Assembly: GCA_964349045.1 (NCBI GenBank)
Contig: CAYGFI010000007.1
Coordinates: 1-64,000, forward strand
DNA length: 64,000 bases
DNA from: JACJXF01 sp964349045
GTDB taxonomy: Bacteria > Bacteroidota > Bacteroidia > Bacteroidales > GCA-2748055
Direction: 5' to 3'
The stretch's first letter is position 1. Every line of letters starts with the position of its first letter. Below are positions 24,506 to 33,399 of the stretch, piece by piece. The notes under the pieces were generated by a model. That model worked only from the letters and a program-made list of their open reading frames with translations, was not told where the DNA came from and did not search any database. A program made the translations under genes and the position numbers.

Positions 24506-27500
24506 TTAAAAACTGATGTCAAGACCCAACATATACTGCTTGTTGATCGGGTACTTAAAATATTGAGTTCCGGGTAATGTCCATGAACCCATATATAGAG
24601 GCACATCCGGATCAGCTCCTGAATATTTTGTCAGGGTAAACAAATTGTCCATGCTTAACGAAACCCGGAGACCTTTAAGTTTGATCATTTGCACATACTT
24701 TTGTGAAAGGTCATAGGCAAAGCTGAGGTTTCTTAACCTAAGGTAAGTACCGTCTTCCAGGTATCTGGAAGAGTATTTATTTGAATTTTTGTTACCCCCG
24801 TAAACCGGTTCAGGATGGGTTGCATTATCACCGGGATTTTCCCAGCGCGACCATCCATCCTGTAAAACCATTGAATTTACCGAAATATTTTCTCCATCGT
24901 TATCTGATTCCTGGCGACTCGAATGATAAATCATATTACCAACCGAGTATGAAAAAGCCGCATTCATTGAAAATCCTTTATAAGATAAGTAAGTGCCAAA
25001 TCCGCCGGCAAAATCAGGAAATGGTGATCCCATTACCTGGTAATCTTCTGCGGCTACTGTGTAGATGTTTGTTGCTACACGATCAATTTCCTTCCCTTCA
25101 GAATCATAAATTATATCTTCCCACAAAGGATCACCGTTATCAGGATCAACTCCAAGCCATTTCGGCATATACCAGTCAAAAGCTCCTCCGTCAACTACAA
25201 GAATCTGGGATAAGTCGCCCCTGCTGATTACCATTTCAGTTACAGATTCTTTATCAGAAAGAGCATTTAGTTTATTCTTATTGGAAGCGATATTGAAATT
25301 GAAAGACCATGTGATGTCCTTTGTCTTCATGGCAGTTGCATTTACTGCCAGCTCGATACCGGTATTCTGAATTTCTCCAACATTCGCCCACTGAAACTCA
25401 TAACCTTTCGAAGAAGGCAAAGGATTCTGAAAAAGAAGATCCTTTGTTCTTGTGTCGTAGAAATCGATATTAGCCTCAACACGTTTTAAAAATCCGATAT
25501 CAAAACCAATATTTAAGGGATTACTTGTTTCCCAGGTCAGATCGTAATTGCCCGGCACCTCGGGAAAATAGGGAGACTGTCCGTTATAAATTCCTGCAGC
25601 GGTAAATGATGGGAAATAAGGATAGTATGAGCCATTGGGAAAGGAAGAATTTCCAACGGCGCCATAGCTTCCTCTTAGTTTCATATAATGAATGGCTTCA
25701 ATCTTCTTAATAAATTCTTCATTGCTTATTAACCATGAAGCAGCATAAGTAAAGAAATTTGCGTATTTATTTGCAGGTGCAAATTTTGAGTTTCCATCAC
25801 GACGAAAAGAAGCAGTTACAAAATACTTTTTGTTGTAATTGTAATTCATTTGCGACAGAACAGAGACTCCTCTGGATTCAATAATGGTCCCGGTAGGGCG
25901 TTCCTGTGCACCCGCTACACCTAATACCTCTGATCCGTGCAAAAATCCAACGGCTTCACCTCCGAGGTCCCGTTCGCTTTTGTAACTTCCGATTTCCACT
26001 CCTGCAAGTCCATCAATACCATGCAAGCCGAATGTTTTATCGAATTTTAAAAGGGATGTATTTCCAATCGATTGATCAAGAGAAATATCATTGGAAATTC
26101 TTCCATTATCAGAAGATCCTTCATAACTTTTTGGAGAATAGATAGCTTCATATTTACTAAAACCCATTCCCAACGTGGTCCATGAATCTACTTTCAACCA
26201 GTCAAATAATTTAATGCCGAGCACAACATTCGCTGATCCGTCTAATCCATATCCACCTTCCCTGTTGTATTGCTCTGAATGATAAGGATTGCTGATCAGG
26301 TTTGAGAGCCATCCCGCCTTATTCACATTATAGATTAACTCCCCGTTAGCATCAACAGGTTGGTCCCATGGCTGAAGCCTGAACGCACCTTCAGACATAT
26401 TCCAGTTGGCATAGGTACTTTTTCCGTAATTCATGACGAAATTTGTACCAATATTTACCCTGTCATTCAGCTGGTATTTTATATTGGAACGCATACTCAG
26501 GCGGTCATAGGTAGTACTTCTTAATGTTCCTTCATCGTCCATATAATCGACGGATAGATAATAACTGGTTTTCTCGCTTCCACCCATCGCAGATACGTTT
26601 ACAGTGGTAATATTCGATTGCCGGTAGGTATTATTCACCCAATCGTAATCGTATTTTAACAGGCTGTCGGGCCGCGCAGTTTTAAATAGCGCCGGAGAAT
26701 ATAGAGATTGGTGGTAAGAATATAATTCAGGCGTATTCATCAATTGATAATTTCCGAATTCAGGAGTTTTAATTCCCCGCCGGATTTGAGCCCTGATCTC
26801 TGATTTTCCCGGTGTGCCACTTTTAGTTTTTATCAGAATAACCCCGGCAGCCGCCGCTGACCCATAAAGTCCGGTAGCGCCGGCATCTTTAAGTACAGAC
26901 ACACTTTCGATATCATTAGGATTATAGGAGCCCCCGATAATTCCATCCACGACAACCAATGGTTGTTGCGGGGAAAAGACAGAACCTACACCCCGGATCC
27001 TGATATCACTTGCTTCTCCCGGTTGACCGGATGCAGTTTGAACATGGACACCGGCAACTTTTCCAATCAGCATATCCTGTATACTGTTCACTGTCACCTG
27101 GTTGATATCATTCGAATTTAATGATACAACAGAACTGGAAATCTCAGTTCTTGTTTTTTCTGAGTATGCTGTAACAACAACTTCTTCCATATTTAACAGG
27201 TCCTGCTCAAGCGCTACATCGAGGATTGTCCTGTTTTCTACTTGCATCTCCTGTTTCAGAAATCCAACGTATGAGAAAACCAATTTTGCAGACTGATTGC
27301 TTACTGTAATCGTGTAGTATCCATTTAAATCTGTCACAACACCGTTGGTAGTTCCTTTTTCAACCACTGTTGCCCCGGGTAGAGGAGCATTTTCGAGAGC
27401 AGATATCACGGTTCCATTTACAATTACCTGCCCGTTTAATTGGGATACTATCATTAAAAACAGTAAGACGGAACCCAGCCGGCCAAGAACTTTTTGCACA

Positions 27501-27514
27501 TTTTTATTCATCAT
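24506..27514 (-). CDS. SusC/RagA TonB-dependent outer-membrane transporter
   Basis: The 1002-aa protein has a signal peptide (to about residue 29), a carboxypeptidase-D-like regulatory domain (VNGTVISALENAPLPGATVV), and a TonB box region EEVVVTAYSEKTRTE. Next comes a plug domain with QDMLIGKVAGVHVQTASGQP and DIRIRGVGSVF, and then the 22-strand barrel ending in a C-terminal aromatic strand (YMLGLDISF). It imports oligosaccharides using TonB energy together with the adjacent SusD. Its promoter carries two copies of the putative DeoR operator core. Full length and intact. Confidence 0.93.
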   Translation of the reverse strand: MMNKNVQKVLGRLGSVLLFLMIVSQLNGQVIVNGTVISALENAPLPGATVVEKGTTNGVVTDLNGYYTITVSNQSAKLVFSYVGFLKQEMQVENRTILDVALEQDLLNMEEVVVTAYSEKTRTEISSSVVSLNSNDINQVTVNSIQDMLIGKVAGVHVQTASGQPGEASDIRIRGVGSVFSPQQPLVVVDGIIGGSYNPNDIESVSVLKDAGATGLYGSAAAAGVILIKTKSGTPGKSEIRAQIRRGIKTPEFGNYQLMNTPELYSYHQSLYSPALFKTARPDSLLKYDYDWVNNTYRQSNITTVNVSAMGGSEKTSYYLSVDYMDDEGTLRSTTYDRLSMRSNIKYQLNDRVNIGTNFVMNYGKSTYANWNMSEGAFRLQPWDQPVDANGELIYNVNKAGWLSNLISNPYHSEQYNREGGYGLDGSANVVLGIKLFDWLKVDSWTTLGMGFSKYEAIYSPKSYEGSSDNGRISNDISLDQSIGNTSLLKFDKTFGLHGIDGLAGVEIGSYKSERDLGGEAVGFLHGSEVLGVAGAQERPTGTIIESRGVSVLSQMNYNYNKKYFVTASFRRDGNSKFAPANKYANFFTYAASWLISNEEFIKKIEAIHYMKLRGSYGAVGNSSFPNGSYYPYFPSFTAAGIYNGQSPYFPEVPGNYDLTWETSNPLNIGFDIGFLKRVEANIDFYDTRTKDLLFQNPLPSSKGYEFQWANVGEIQNTGIELAVNATAMKTKDITWSFNFNIASNKNKLNALSDKESVTEMVISRGDLSQILVVDGGAFDWYMPKWLGVDPDNGDPLWEDIIYDSEGKEIDRVATNIYTVAAEDYQVMGSPFPDFAGGFGTYLSYKGFSMNAAFSYSVGNMIYHSSRQESDNDGENISVNSMVLQDGWSRWENPGDNATHPEPVYGGNKNSNKYSSRYLEDGTYLRLRNLSFAYDLSQKYVQMIKLKGLRVSLSMDNLFTLTKYSGADPDVPLYMGSWTLPGTQYFKYPINKQYMLGLDISF

Positions 27515-27565
27515 AAGAGTTCGTTTAGATTTGTAGAAAAATTAGCCATTGGTAAAGGTACATTA

Positions 27566-27605
27566 CAAATATAAACAATCATTTATACTTTCGTACAACT
27601 TTCGT
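27566..27605 (-). promoter_or_regulatory. susC promoter with duplicated TACGAAAG-type operator
   Basis: On the minus strand TATATTTG (27573-27566) matches the TAnnTTTG -7 consensus. Upstream, ACGAAAGT occurs twice (plus-strand ACTTTCGT at 27587-27594 and 27598-27605), exactly 11 bp apart, each preceded by T. The two copies occupy the spacer and -33 region, a typical repressor position, and share the core found ahead of agaS. Confidence 0.5.
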
Positions 27606-27635
27606 AAACTTTTTTAAAGTTATTTTAGGGTTTCG

Positions 27636-28106
27636 TTAGGTTATTATTTTCCCAAACAACCTCTCATCAAAACCAAATGCCCTCGTTTTTATGATAGAAA
27701 TTGAACCAATATCTTTATGACCTGGGTTAATTAAGTAATTAAAATCCCCCTGCACTACTGCCGAAGGCACTTTCAAAACGAGAGCCTTTTTTTCTTTAAT
27801 GAAACCGTCACCAATAGCCTGTGTAATCTGCTTGAAACCAAATGACTGCCAATTTTGAGGTAATTCATCTTCAAATACTTCAATAATTTGCAAATTATCA
27901 GGAATCCCGATTTCAACCATAAAAAAATCCGTCGGAAGACAACCCAAAGGCGTGTGTACAGCAATCTCTACCATACATAAAGCCCTTGATGAAGACGTGT
28001 AGACAACCGGGATACCCTTACTATTCCAGCGCCCTCCTGTAATTTCGGCCCCGTGACCCGAAAGATCGTTTTTCCAGGCCGACTTACAAAGACGGAAAAC
28101 AATCAT
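27636..28106 (-). CDS. RES-domain toxin
   Basis: The 156-aa protein has the RES signature GAEITGGRWNSKGIPVVYTS, with Arg26, Tyr36 and downstream Glu47 at the positions of the conserved NAD-binding/catalytic residues of RES toxins. RES toxins degrade cellular NAD+. The preceding gene overlaps it by 4 bp and is a matching Xre/ParS-type antitoxin, so this is a RES-Xre module. The size (about 150 aa) is normal. It lies between the two glycan loci and appears intact. Confidence 0.88.
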   Translation of the reverse strand: MIVFRLCKSAWKNDLSGHGAEITGGRWNSKGIPVVYTSSSRALCMVEIAVHTPLGCLPTDFFMVEIGIPDNLQIIEVFEDELPQNWQSFGFKQITQAIGDGFIKEKKALVLKVPSAVVQGDFNYLINPGHKDIGSISIIKTRAFGFDERLFGKIIT

Positions 28107-28549
28107 GCGAGTACCCCGTGTTCGAGGCGTAACAATTCATCTTTGAGAAGACCAATTCCAAACGAGTTATCCAGGAGTTCGCGGGGAGAAATTCCACCAA
28201 GTGCAACATTTGCGCTTTTAAGCCAGATAAAGAATCTCTCCGCACTCCCGAAAATTTCAATTCCTTTGCGTTGAAGCAAAGCAATTTCCAATATACGCTC
28301 GGATTGAAGAGGTTCAAAAGTAAGACTTTCTTTTTTATAGCGTTGCATGGTACGTTCGGAAATGTGAAGGATATCACTCCATTCCTTCGAAGTAAATGGA
28401 GTGTTACGGGAAAGTTGCTGAAAATGGCTAAAAGCGAGGCCTGTTCGGGCAAAATGTATCAGGTGTAAAATATTACCGTTTCCAAGAGATTCGTATCTTA
28501 CAAATGCTTCATTAAATTCATCCTTTTTCATGGTCATGTAATTTGGCAA
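28103..28549 (-). CDS. Xre/MbcA/ParS-type antitoxin (DUF2384) of the RES module
   Basis: The 148-aa protein has a helix-turn-helix-like segment (TSKEWSDILHISERTMQRYKKE) and the C-terminal DUF2384 toxin-binding region (GIEIFGSAERFFIWLKSANVALGG followed by PRELLDNSFGIGLLKDELLRLEHG; the two runs are adjacent). In this family it neutralises the RES toxin and represses its own operon. The start may be at Met1, Met6 (MTMKKDEF) or Met8, which cannot be resolved. Its stop overlaps the toxin start by 4 bp. Confidence 0.87.
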   Translation of the reverse strand: MPNYMTMKKDEFNEAFVRYESLGNGNILHLIHFARTGLAFSHFQQLSRNTPFTSKEWSDILHISERTMQRYKKESLTFEPLQSERILEIALLQRKGIEIFGSAERFFIWLKSANVALGGISPRELLDNSFGIGLLKDELLRLEHGVLA

Positions 28550-28796
28550 TAAAAATACGACAATTTGCCTTACCTTCCAAATATTTAGCTGTTTTTTCCT
28601 GAAAGATCATGTAAGGGTTATTCTCATTCTTTATTCGCTTAAAATAAAACCTTTAATAACTTTTAAATGAAATCCCTGAATCGCATTCTCCGGATATTAT
28701 GAAAAACAATTTTGAGAAGTTCTAATAAATTACTTAAATTTCCTCGTTGATCATGTTGCGCGAAGATGAGGTACAGGAATAAAATATCATTGAAAA

Positions 28797-31700
28797 ATGA
28801 AAAAATATTTAGGGCATTTTGTGAGTATCTGGTTTCTTCTTTTATTCTTTTTTCCGGAATTATTTGCCCAATCCGCAAGTACTGCCTGCAGGCATTTTAA
28901 TGTCCAGAATGGACTCCTTTCCAACAATATTGAACATGTTTACGTTGATCAGGAGGGATATGTCTGGTTCGCCACTTCTAATGGACTACAGCAATTCGAT
29001 GGGTATAATTTTACCAATTACAATTATAATGCCGACGACAATTCTTCTATTTCTTACAATTTTATTTCAGCAATCTCGGAGGACACAGCTGGAAATATCT
29101 GGATTGGAACACTTGGAAGGGGTGTGGATATTTTAACTAAGGAAAATAGGAAATTCAGGCATCTGTTCAACGAACCGACACACAATCTAATACTTACCAG
29201 TAATATTGTTCCGCGAAAGCAGGAAGTCTTTGCACTTGATGAGGAAGGAAATATGTGGCTGAATACCGATAACGGACTAAACAAAATCAATACTGCAGAT
29301 TATTCGGTAGAACATTATTTTGGAGACTTTAGCGGCGAGTTACTTTATGATAGCAAAGACAAGGTATTTTGGATTGCATCGAATGTTCTTAAGAGATTCA
29401 ATCCTAAAACCAGGTTAATCGATTATTATCAAATCTACACCAACGACAATAGGAACAATAGCACGGTGAATTCCTTCCGGATTGACAATGAAGGATTAAT
29501 GTGGCTTGGGACCAATTCTGGCCTGGTTGTATTTGATAGGACCAATAATGTTTTTTACAGTCCGGAAAAGTACTTCAAAAAGATGTCAATCGGAGGAGGA
29601 ACCGACTTTTCCTGGAGCTTAAGACCAATTGAATTCATATTTGTCGATAATCAGGGTCATATCTGGATTGCTATTGATAAAAGCATTGTCAAGCTGGATA
29701 AGTATTATGGCACTTACCAGGTATTTATGCATGAAATAGATAACCTGGGGAGTTTACTGGATGGTAAGGTGGCAGGAATCTATGGTAATGGTTCCGGGGC
29801 TTTGTGGATTATCTACACCAGTCTGGGGGTATCAAGAATGAATATATTTACAGAAGCGTTTACTCATCACAGGTTTGTTCCGGGAAACCCGAACAGCCTG
29901 AGTGGAAATACCGTACGTTCTGTTTATCAGGACCGGCGACAAAATATCTGGATAGGTAACTACAGTGATGGGCTAAACCGGGTTCTTACAGAAATACCGG
30001 AGCAGATTGTCCATTACATGTGTGATCCCGGGGATTCATCCACGATCAATTCCAATTACATCACCTCCATATATGTTGATACAAAAGAAAGACTCTGGGT
30101 TGGCACATTCGACAAAGGATTTTGTTTTGCCGATAATATCTATCAATCAAAGTCTCTGGTTTTCAAACGTTACCATTATGAACAGAATCTGGAAGTACAG
30201 GATTTTTGTGAAGATGCAGCCGGGAATATATGGGTTGGTACCCAATGGGGATTGTATATTTATGATTATACGAATAATAAATTGGTACACTATGGTGACC
30301 AGAAAAATCAATTGCCGGAACTTCAGCAGGCCAATATACAATCCGTTTTTTATGAATCTCCAAACACATTCTGGATAACAACCTGGAACAGGGGAATATG
30401 TAAACTAATCATTCAATCTGACGCTGGATTATCATCGCGGGTATCTAAAGACAGCCTGATAGTTTATGAGGATATAAAGGACATAAATAATTTCACTATC
30501 GACAACTGTTTCATATCATTATGCAAAGAAGGGAATATAATTTGGCTGGGATCAAATGTGAATGGATTGGTGAAAATGATTCTTCGCCCTGATGGAGCAG
30601 ACTTTATAAAATATGATCAGTCCAGGGGAGCCCCGGGGAGTTCTGTTTACGGTATCGCAAAGGATGACGAGGGAAAAATCTGGGTTTCGACAAATCACGG
30701 TCTGGGGAAATTTGATCCAATAACTGAAAAGTTTATTAATTATTACGAAAGCGATGGATTACACTCAAATTCTTTTGTATGGAATTCATATTTCCAAAAT
30801 CAGGAAGGGAAGATCTTTTTTGGAGGAGTAAATGGTCTGACTTCATTCTTTCCTTATCAACTTTCGGAAGAAAGGGATAAAAACAACGTACACATTTCAA
30901 AGTTGATTGTTAAGAATAAAGAGCTTCAAATAGGTGATGAAATTAATGGCAGGCAGATCCTGACGAAAAACATACAATATACTAACACCATTTCCCTTAT
31001 AAAAGAACCCGCGTTTACGATTGAATTTGTTGCCCTTAATCCCCTGAATCCTGAAGAGATTATTTATTCGTATAAACTGGAAGGCTTTGATAAGGACTGG
31101 ATACATACAACTTCGAAGAATCGTTTTGTAACTTATTCCAATTTAAGACAGGGAACCTATAACTTCCTTGTGAAAGCATCCAATAATATTAGTGATCAGA
31201 ACCAAAAGTCAACATCTCTTACTGTGAAAATCCTTCCTCCATGGTGGCAAACTCCTTTCGCGCTTACCGCGTTTTCAGGATTCTTTATAGGACTCCTGAT
31301 CTTGTTAAGATGGCTGATTCTAATGAGGATCCGATTAGTGCATGAGGCAAAGTACGAACACATGGAACGTCAAAAGACCGATGAACTTTTCCAATTCAAA
31401 ATGCGATTTTTCACCGATATTTCTCATGAATTCGGAAACCTGCTTTCATTGATTCTGAGTCCATTGCAGTATATTGCCTCAAAGGTTGGAAATGACCCGC
31501 AATTGGCAGAACAGAGTCGTTTGATAAGGAAAAATTCTGCACGGCTTTTGAAATTGACTGAGCAGGTTATCGATATGAGGAAAATTGACCTGAATAAAAT
31601 GAAACTGACTCTCAGCAAGGCCGATATAATTGAATATATTAAGGATTTGACTTTTTCCTTCGGGGAAATTGCACTGCAACGATCTATGAAGCTTGAATTC

Positions 31701-33023
31701 ACATCAGAAATTGATTCATATTTTACCTGGTTTGATGAGAACAAGATTGATAGGATCATTAGTAATTTACTGTCGAACGCATTTAAGTTTACTCCTGATG
31801 ATGGCGAAATAAAAGTCAGCATGGGAATCAGAAAGAAACTTGATACTTCATGGGATCAAACCAACGGAGGGTTATCTTACGATGAGTACATTGAAATCAG
31901 GATAAATGACAATGGTATTGGAATCCCTGCCAAAGATAAAAATCATATTTTTGAACGATTTTTGAAAATTGAGAGGAATGATTCCATTGTAAGGCAGGGA
32001 ACAGGTATCGGACTGGCCTTAACAAAAGAACTTGTTGAACTGCAGAATGGGAATATCCGGTTTGAAAGTGAAGAAAATAAAGGCACTTGTTTTATTATTC
32101 AATTGCCTGTAGTCAAAGACCCTGGTAAACCAGGCGAAATGCTTGAAATATTGGATGATAAAGAACCCACGGTCAAAACCCGCCATCAGATTAATCAAAT
32201 GGGGGAAAATGAATACATTTTTAAATTCTCACTGAAGGAAAATGAAGGCGTGAAAGATAGAAATAAGCCAATCGTATTATTGGTGGAAGATGAACTGGAG
32301 ATAAGAGCATTTCTAAAGGAAAATCTTAAAGCACGGTACCAGGTATATGAAGCTGACAACGGCGTAAAATGTTTTGATATTGCCGTCAGGATTGATCCTG
32401 ATATTATTATCAGCGATATTATAATGCCTCAAATGGATGGAGTGGAGTTGTGTCGAAAGATTAAAGCAGATCCCCGAACCAGTCACATTCCTGTAATTTT
32501 ACTTACAGCCCGTTCAGGGATTGAAAGTAAAATCGAAGGAATGGAATCCGGAGCAGATGCGTACGTGGAAAAGCCATTTATAATGGAATTGCTTGATACA
32601 CAGATTAAGAGTATTCTTAAAAACAGGAAGGTATTAAAGAATAAGTTCAGCAAAGAGCTTATTGTAAAACCTGCTGATATTACTATTACGCCATTAAATG
32701 TAATTGTTTTAAAGAAAGCTATGGCGATCGTGGAAAAACACATTTCGGATGGTGAGTTTGGTACAAGTGAGTTTGCCAGAGAAATGGGTATGAGCAGAAG
32801 CAGGCTGCATCGAAAACTAAAAGCTCTCACAACTCAATCGTCCAGTGAATTTATTCAATCCATCCGATTAAAACGGGCTGCCGATTTAATCAATGACAGC
32901 CAATTATCGATGGAAGAAATTTCTCTAAATGTGGGTTTTAACTCCCCGGCATATTTTACCAAGTGCTATAAAAAGTATTTTGGGAAAACCCCAACTGAGT
33001 ATAAGGCAGGAAAACCAGCTTAG
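28797..33023 (+). CDS. Hybrid two-component system sensor/regulator (HTCS)
   Basis: This 1408-aa one-protein two-component system has a signal peptide, about 14 Reg_prop propeller repeats (such as GYVWFATSNGLQQFDGYN) forming a periplasmic sensor, and a Y_Y_Y domain near 740-810. A transmembrane helix at ~822-843 precedes a histidine kinase with His877, an ATPase domain with NDNGIGIP, and a receiver with Asp1207 in IIISDIIMPQMDG. An AraC helix-turn-helix (about 1300-1408) completes it. It senses oligosaccharide and activates the downstream susC operon. The H-box reads DISHEFGNLLSL instead of the usual HEFRTPLTL, but the His, Glu and +4 Asn are kept. Confidence 0.93.
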   Translation: MKKYLGHFVSIWFLLLFFFPELFAQSASTACRHFNVQNGLLSNNIEHVYVDQEGYVWFATSNGLQQFDGYNFTNYNYNADDNSSISYNFISAISEDTAGNIWIGTLGRGVDILTKENRKFRHLFNEPTHNLILTSNIVPRKQEVFALDEEGNMWLNTDNGLNKINTADYSVEHYFGDFSGELLYDSKDKVFWIASNVLKRFNPKTRLIDYYQIYTNDNRNNSTVNSFRIDNEGLMWLGTNSGLVVFDRTNNVFYSPEKYFKKMSIGGGTDFSWSLRPIEFIFVDNQGHIWIAIDKSIVKLDKYYGTYQVFMHEIDNLGSLLDGKVAGIYGNGSGALWIIYTSLGVSRMNIFTEAFTHHRFVPGNPNSLSGNTVRSVYQDRRQNIWIGNYSDGLNRVLTEIPEQIVHYMCDPGDSSTINSNYITSIYVDTKERLWVGTFDKGFCFADNIYQSKSLVFKRYHYEQNLEVQDFCEDAAGNIWVGTQWGLYIYDYTNNKLVHYGDQKNQLPELQQANIQSVFYESPNTFWITTWNRGICKLIIQSDAGLSSRVSKDSLIVYEDIKDINNFTIDNCFISLCKEGNIIWLGSNVNGLVKMILRPDGADFIKYDQSRGAPGSSVYGIAKDDEGKIWVSTNHGLGKFDPITEKFINYYESDGLHSNSFVWNSYFQNQEGKIFFGGVNGLTSFFPYQLSEERDKNNVHISKLIVKNKELQIGDEINGRQILTKNIQYTNTISLIKEPAFTIEFVALNPLNPEEIIYSYKLEGFDKDWIHTTSKNRFVTYSNLRQGTYNFLVKASNNISDQNQKSTSLTVKILPPWWQTPFALTAFSGFFIGLLILLRWLILMRIRLVHEAKYEHMERQKTDELFQFKMRFFTDISHEFGNLLSLILSPLQYIASKVGNDPQLAEQSRLIRKNSARLLKLTEQVIDMRKIDLNKMKLTLSKADIIEYIKDLTFSFGEIALQRSMKLEFTSEIDSYFTWFDENKIDRIISNLLSNAFKFTPDDGEIKVSMGIRKKLDTSWDQTNGGLSYDEYIEIRINDNGIGIPAKDKNHIFERFLKIERNDSIVRQGTGIGLALTKELVELQNGNIRFESEENKGTCFIIQLPVVKDPGKPGEMLEILDDKEPTVKTRHQINQMGENEYIFKFSLKENEGVKDRNKPIVLLVEDELEIRAFLKENLKARYQVYEADNGVKCFDIAVRIDPDIIISDIIMPQMDGVELCRKIKADPRTSHIPVILLTARSGIESKIEGMESGADAYVEKPFIMELLDTQIKSILKNRKVLKNKFSKELIVKPADITITPLNVIVLKKAMAIVEKHISDGEFGTSEFAREMGMSRSRLHRKLKALTTQSSSEFIQSIRLKRAADLINDSQLSMEEISLNVGFNSPAYFTKCYKKYFGKTPTEYKAGKPA

Positions 33024-33145
33024 CTCGGTCAAATCTGAATAATTCGTTGATTTATCTTCGTATTACACATTAAGTTTATTAATGGGCATGAATTATTTTT
33101 TATATTCTCTGAAACAAAATTTATAGTGAAACAAAAGTTATAAAT

Positions 33146-33192
33146 ATTGCAACAAACTATTAATTGCAACTTACATGTTTGCTATATATTTA
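33146..33192 (+). promoter_or_regulatory. Candidate HTCS-responsive promoter with ATTGCAAC direct repeats
   Basis: ATTGCAAC occurs at 33146-33153 and again at 33163-33170, a 17-bp direct repeat. TTG of the second copy (33164-33166) is 18 bp from TATATTTA (33185-33192), a near match to the TAnnTTTG -7 element. AraC-type regulators usually bind direct repeats just upstream of the promoter, so this is the likely HTCS target. Confidence 0.45.
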
Positions 33193-33214
33193 GATAATGT
33201 TAATCAGAGTAAAA

Positions 33215-33319
33215 ATGAAGAACAACCCGGAAAGAGTGGTGAGATTGCTGGAGGTGCTGGTACTCGTTCTTATTTTAGTACTATTTTTTGTTTTGATACT
33301 GGTTCTATACAGGAATTGA
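33215..33319 (+). CDS. 34-aa single-pass membrane peptide
   Basis: The 377-bp gap between the HTCS and susC genes contains an ORF from ATG 33215 to TGA 33317-33319. It has a charged start (MKNNPERVVRLLE), about 18 very hydrophobic residues (VLVLVLILVLFFVLILVL) and a YRN tail. An in-frame ATG at 33197 would give 40 aa. It starts just after the putative promoter, so it would be the first reading frame on the susC transcript. I do not recognise it; it could be a small membrane regulator, a leader peptide or a chance ORF. Confidence 0.45.
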   Translation: MKNNPERVVRLLEVLVLVLILVLFFVLILVLYRN

Positions 33320-33399
33320 TGTATAGATCATAGACCTGAAAATTATCTTTTTAACTATACTAACTGTACTAGCTTTTCCCTAACTTAAATCTAAAGAGT

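Noticed and set aside
28663..28878. 71-aa minus-strand ORF upstream of the HTCS gene
   Set aside because: It overlaps the HTCS start antisense and has no recognisable features; the 248-bp gap shows nothing else certain.
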